Shown: positions 62,388-64,000 of the stretch, one piece after another
How the letters are laid out: every line of letters begins with the position of its first letter
How positions within the stretch are numbered: the first letter of the stretch is position 1
NCBI RefSeq assembly: GCF_017163705.1
Contig: NZ_JAFIWB010000003.1
Location: 124,001-188,000 of the forward strand
Length of the DNA: 64,000 nt
Direction: 5' to 3'
Source of the DNA: Xanthomonas bonasiae
GTDB taxonomy: Bacteria; Pseudomonadota; Gammaproteobacteria; Xanthomonadales; Xanthomonadaceae
Program-made: the position numbers and the translations under genes
The notes under the pieces: model-generated
Databases searched by the model: none
What the model was told of the DNA's origin: nothing
The model's input: only the letters and a program-made list of their open reading frames with translations

Positions 62388-64000
62388 GCCAGCCTGCCGC
62401 GCAGATGAACACGCGCAAGATGATGGACATGATCAAGCACGGCCTGGGCGCGCCGGTGATCGTGATGGCGATGCTGGCGATGGTCGTGGTGCCGCTGGCC
62501 GCGCCGGTGCTGGATGCGCTGTTCACCTTCAACATCGCGATCTCGCTGATGGTGCTGCTGGCGGTGGTCTACGTGAAGCGGCCGCTGGAGTTCAGCATCT
62601 TCCCGATCGTGCTGCTGATGACCACGATGCTGCGCCTGGCGCTGAACGTGGCCTCCACCCGCGTGATCCTGATCAACGGCCAGGACGGCCACGGCGCCGC
62701 CGGCAAGGTCATCGAGGCGTTCGGCGAGTTCGTGATCGGCGGCAACTACGCGGTCGGCATCGTGGTGTTCGCGATCCTGACCATCATCAACTTCGTGGTC
62801 ATCACCAAGGGCGCCGGGCGCGTGTCGGAAGTGACCGCGCGCTTCATCCTCGACGCCATGCCCGGCAAGCAGATGGCGATCGACGCCGACCTCAACGCCG
62901 GCCTGCTGACCCGCGAGGAAGCCAAGGCCCGGCGCGAGGAGGTGCGCGAGGAAGCGGACTTCTACGGTTCGATGGACGGCGCCAGCAAGTTCATCCGCGG
63001 CGACGCCATCGCCGGCATCCTGATCCTGTTCATCAACCTGATCGGCGGCATGGCGGTCGGCGTCCTGCAGCACGGCATGCCGGTGGCGCAGGCCGCGTCC
63101 ACCTACACCCTGCTGTCGATCGGCGACGGCCTGGTGGCGCAGCTGCCGGCGCTGCTGGTGTCCTCGGCGGTGGCGATGCTGGTCACCCGCGCCTCGCGCT
63201 CGCAGGACATGGGCGCCTCGATGATGGGCCAGGTGTTCGGCCAGCACAAAGCGCTGGCGGTGGCCGCGGCGATCATGGGCCTGGTCGGCCTGGTCCCGGG
63301 CATGCCCAACGTCGCTTTCTTGACGCTGGCGCTGATCCTGGGCCTGCTGGCCTGGAAGATGTGGAAGCGCAGCCTGCTGCCGGAAGAAGCCAAGCCGGAT
63401 CCGGCGCAGCAGGCGGCCAGCGCCGGCGCGCAGGCCAACGCCGAACTGGGCTGGGACGAACTGCGCCCGATCGATCCGCTGGGCCTGGAGGTCGGCTACC
63501 GGCTGATCCCGCTGGTGGACAAGGCCCAGGGCGGCGAGCTGATGGCACGGATCAAGGGCGTGCGCCGCAAGCTGACCCAGGACATCGGCTTCCTGATCCC
63601 GCCGGTGCACATCCGCGACAACCTGGAGCTGCCGGCCAACGCCTACCGCCTGCTGGTGCACGGGGTGCCGGTGGCCACCGCCGACATCCACCCCGATCGC
63701 GAACTGGCGCTGGACCCGGGCGGCGCGCTGGGCAAGATCGACGGCATCGCCGGCAAGGACCCCGCGTTCGGCCTGGACGCGATCTGGATCCAGCCGCACC
63801 AGCGCGCCCAGGCCGAGACCATGGGCTACACCGTGGTCGACCCGGCCACCGTGATCGCCACCCACCTGTCGCACCTGATCCGCGAGCACGCCCCGGAACT
63901 GCTCGGCCACGAAGAGGTGCAGCAGTTGCTGGCCACGCTGGCCAAGAGCGCGCCGAAGCTGGTCGAGGACCTCACCCCGAAGGCGCTGCCGCTGTCGGTG
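62384..64000 (+). CDS. flhA: FlhA, export-gate protein, 3' end outside the window
   Basis: The frame opens at a GTG overlapping the flhB stop and runs without a stop to the window end (539 codons of about 690 expected). It has several membrane helices, the FHIPEP-family core (FSIFPIVLLMTTMLRLALNV, then ASTRVILINGQDGHGAAGKV) and the first part of the cytoplasmic export-substrate platform. FlhA forms a nonameric ring that receives chaperone-substrate complexes. The C-terminal part cannot be examined. Confidence 0.95.
   Translation, partial: MSQPAAQMNTRKMMDMIKHGLGAPVIVMAMLAMVVVPLAAPVLDALFTFNIAISLMVLLAVVYVKRPLEFSIFPIVLLMTTMLRLALNVASTRVILINGQDGHGAAGKVIEAFGEFVIGGNYAVGIVVFAILTIINFVVITKGAGRVSEVTARFILDAMPGKQMAIDADLNAGLLTREEAKARREEVREEADFYGSMDGASKFIRGDAIAGILILFINLIGGMAVGVLQHGMPVAQAASTYTLLSIGDGLVAQLPALLVSSAVAMLVTRASRSQDMGASMMGQVFGQHKALAVAAAIMGLVGLVPGMPNVAFLTLALILGLLAWKMWKRSLLPEEAKPDPAQQAASAGAQANAELGWDELRPIDPLGLEVGYRLIPLVDKAQGGELMARIKGVRRKLTQDIGFLIPPVHIRDNLELPANAYRLLVHGVPVATADIHPDRELALDPGGALGKIDGIAGKDPAFGLDAIWIQPHQRAQAETMGYTVVDPATVIATHLSHLIREHAPELLGHEEVQQLLATLAKSAPKLVEDLTPKALPLSV

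Overview
The window is a contiguous stretch of a high-GC gammaproteobacterial chromosome that matches the flagellar supercluster of Xanthomonas. The evidence is the gene order flgNMA / cheV / flgBCDEFGHIJKL / fliC-fliD-fliS-fliT-PilZ / rpoN2-vemR-fleQ / glycan island / fliEFGHIJKLMNOPQR / flhBA, a ravR-like c-di-GMP regulator at the left end, and dispersed GGGATTCG-type and TTGTGGGAG-type intergenic repeats of the kind seen in xanthomonads. I cannot assign a species. No RNA gene or CRISPR array was seen.

Layout. Positions 1-3729: a truncated sensor kinase, a GGDEF-EAL-REC regulator (ravR-like) and a convergent PAS histidine kinase. Positions 3825-5193 (minus strand): flgA, flgM, flgN. Positions 5300-17157: cheV, then the rod, hook, ring and hook-associated proteins. 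Positions 17491-22395: flagellin, cap protein, the export chaperones FliS and FliT, a PilZ-like protein and a NarL-type response regulator. Positions 22666-25947: rpoN2-vemR-fleQ, the master regulators. Positions 26235-43327: a glycan-biosynthesis island. Positions 43671-54957: fliE to fliR (basal body, C-ring, export gate). Positions 55093-61157: two paralogous periplasmic-propeller diguanylate cyclases. Positions 61257-64000: flhB and flhA, the latter cut by the window end.

Regulation can be partly read from the DNA. Sigma-54 (-24/-12) elements lie before flgA, flgB, flgG, fliD, rpoN2 itself, the first glycan gene, the large glycosyltransferase, fliE, fliL and, more weakly, flhB. Sigma-28 elements lie before flgM, twice before fliC, over the cheV start, before both diguanylate cyclases and weakly before fliS. 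This supports a cascade FleQ/RpoN2 -> structural genes and glycan genes -> FliA -> flagellin, FlgM, chemotaxis and c-di-GMP genes.

The least ordinary part is the glycan island. Its first eight genes are translationally coupled: a PLP sugar aminotransferase, a dedicated acyl carrier protein, a KAS III, two paralogous SDRs, a NeuD-like acyltransferase, a Rieske oxygenase and a second hexapeptide acyltransferase. A wrecked third acyltransferase follows, then a WavE-like protein, a KdsB-like cytidylyltransferase, three FkbM methyltransferases (one strikingly AT-rich), an IS5-type transposase remnant, a decayed partial copy of a glycosyltransferase, and the intact 1173-residue glycosyltransferase. 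The simplest reading is a pathway that builds an N-acylated, possibly oxidised and methylated amino sugar and attaches it to flagellin. That role is inferred from gene content, the sigma-54 promoters and the known flagellin-glycosylation islands at this position in Xanthomonas.
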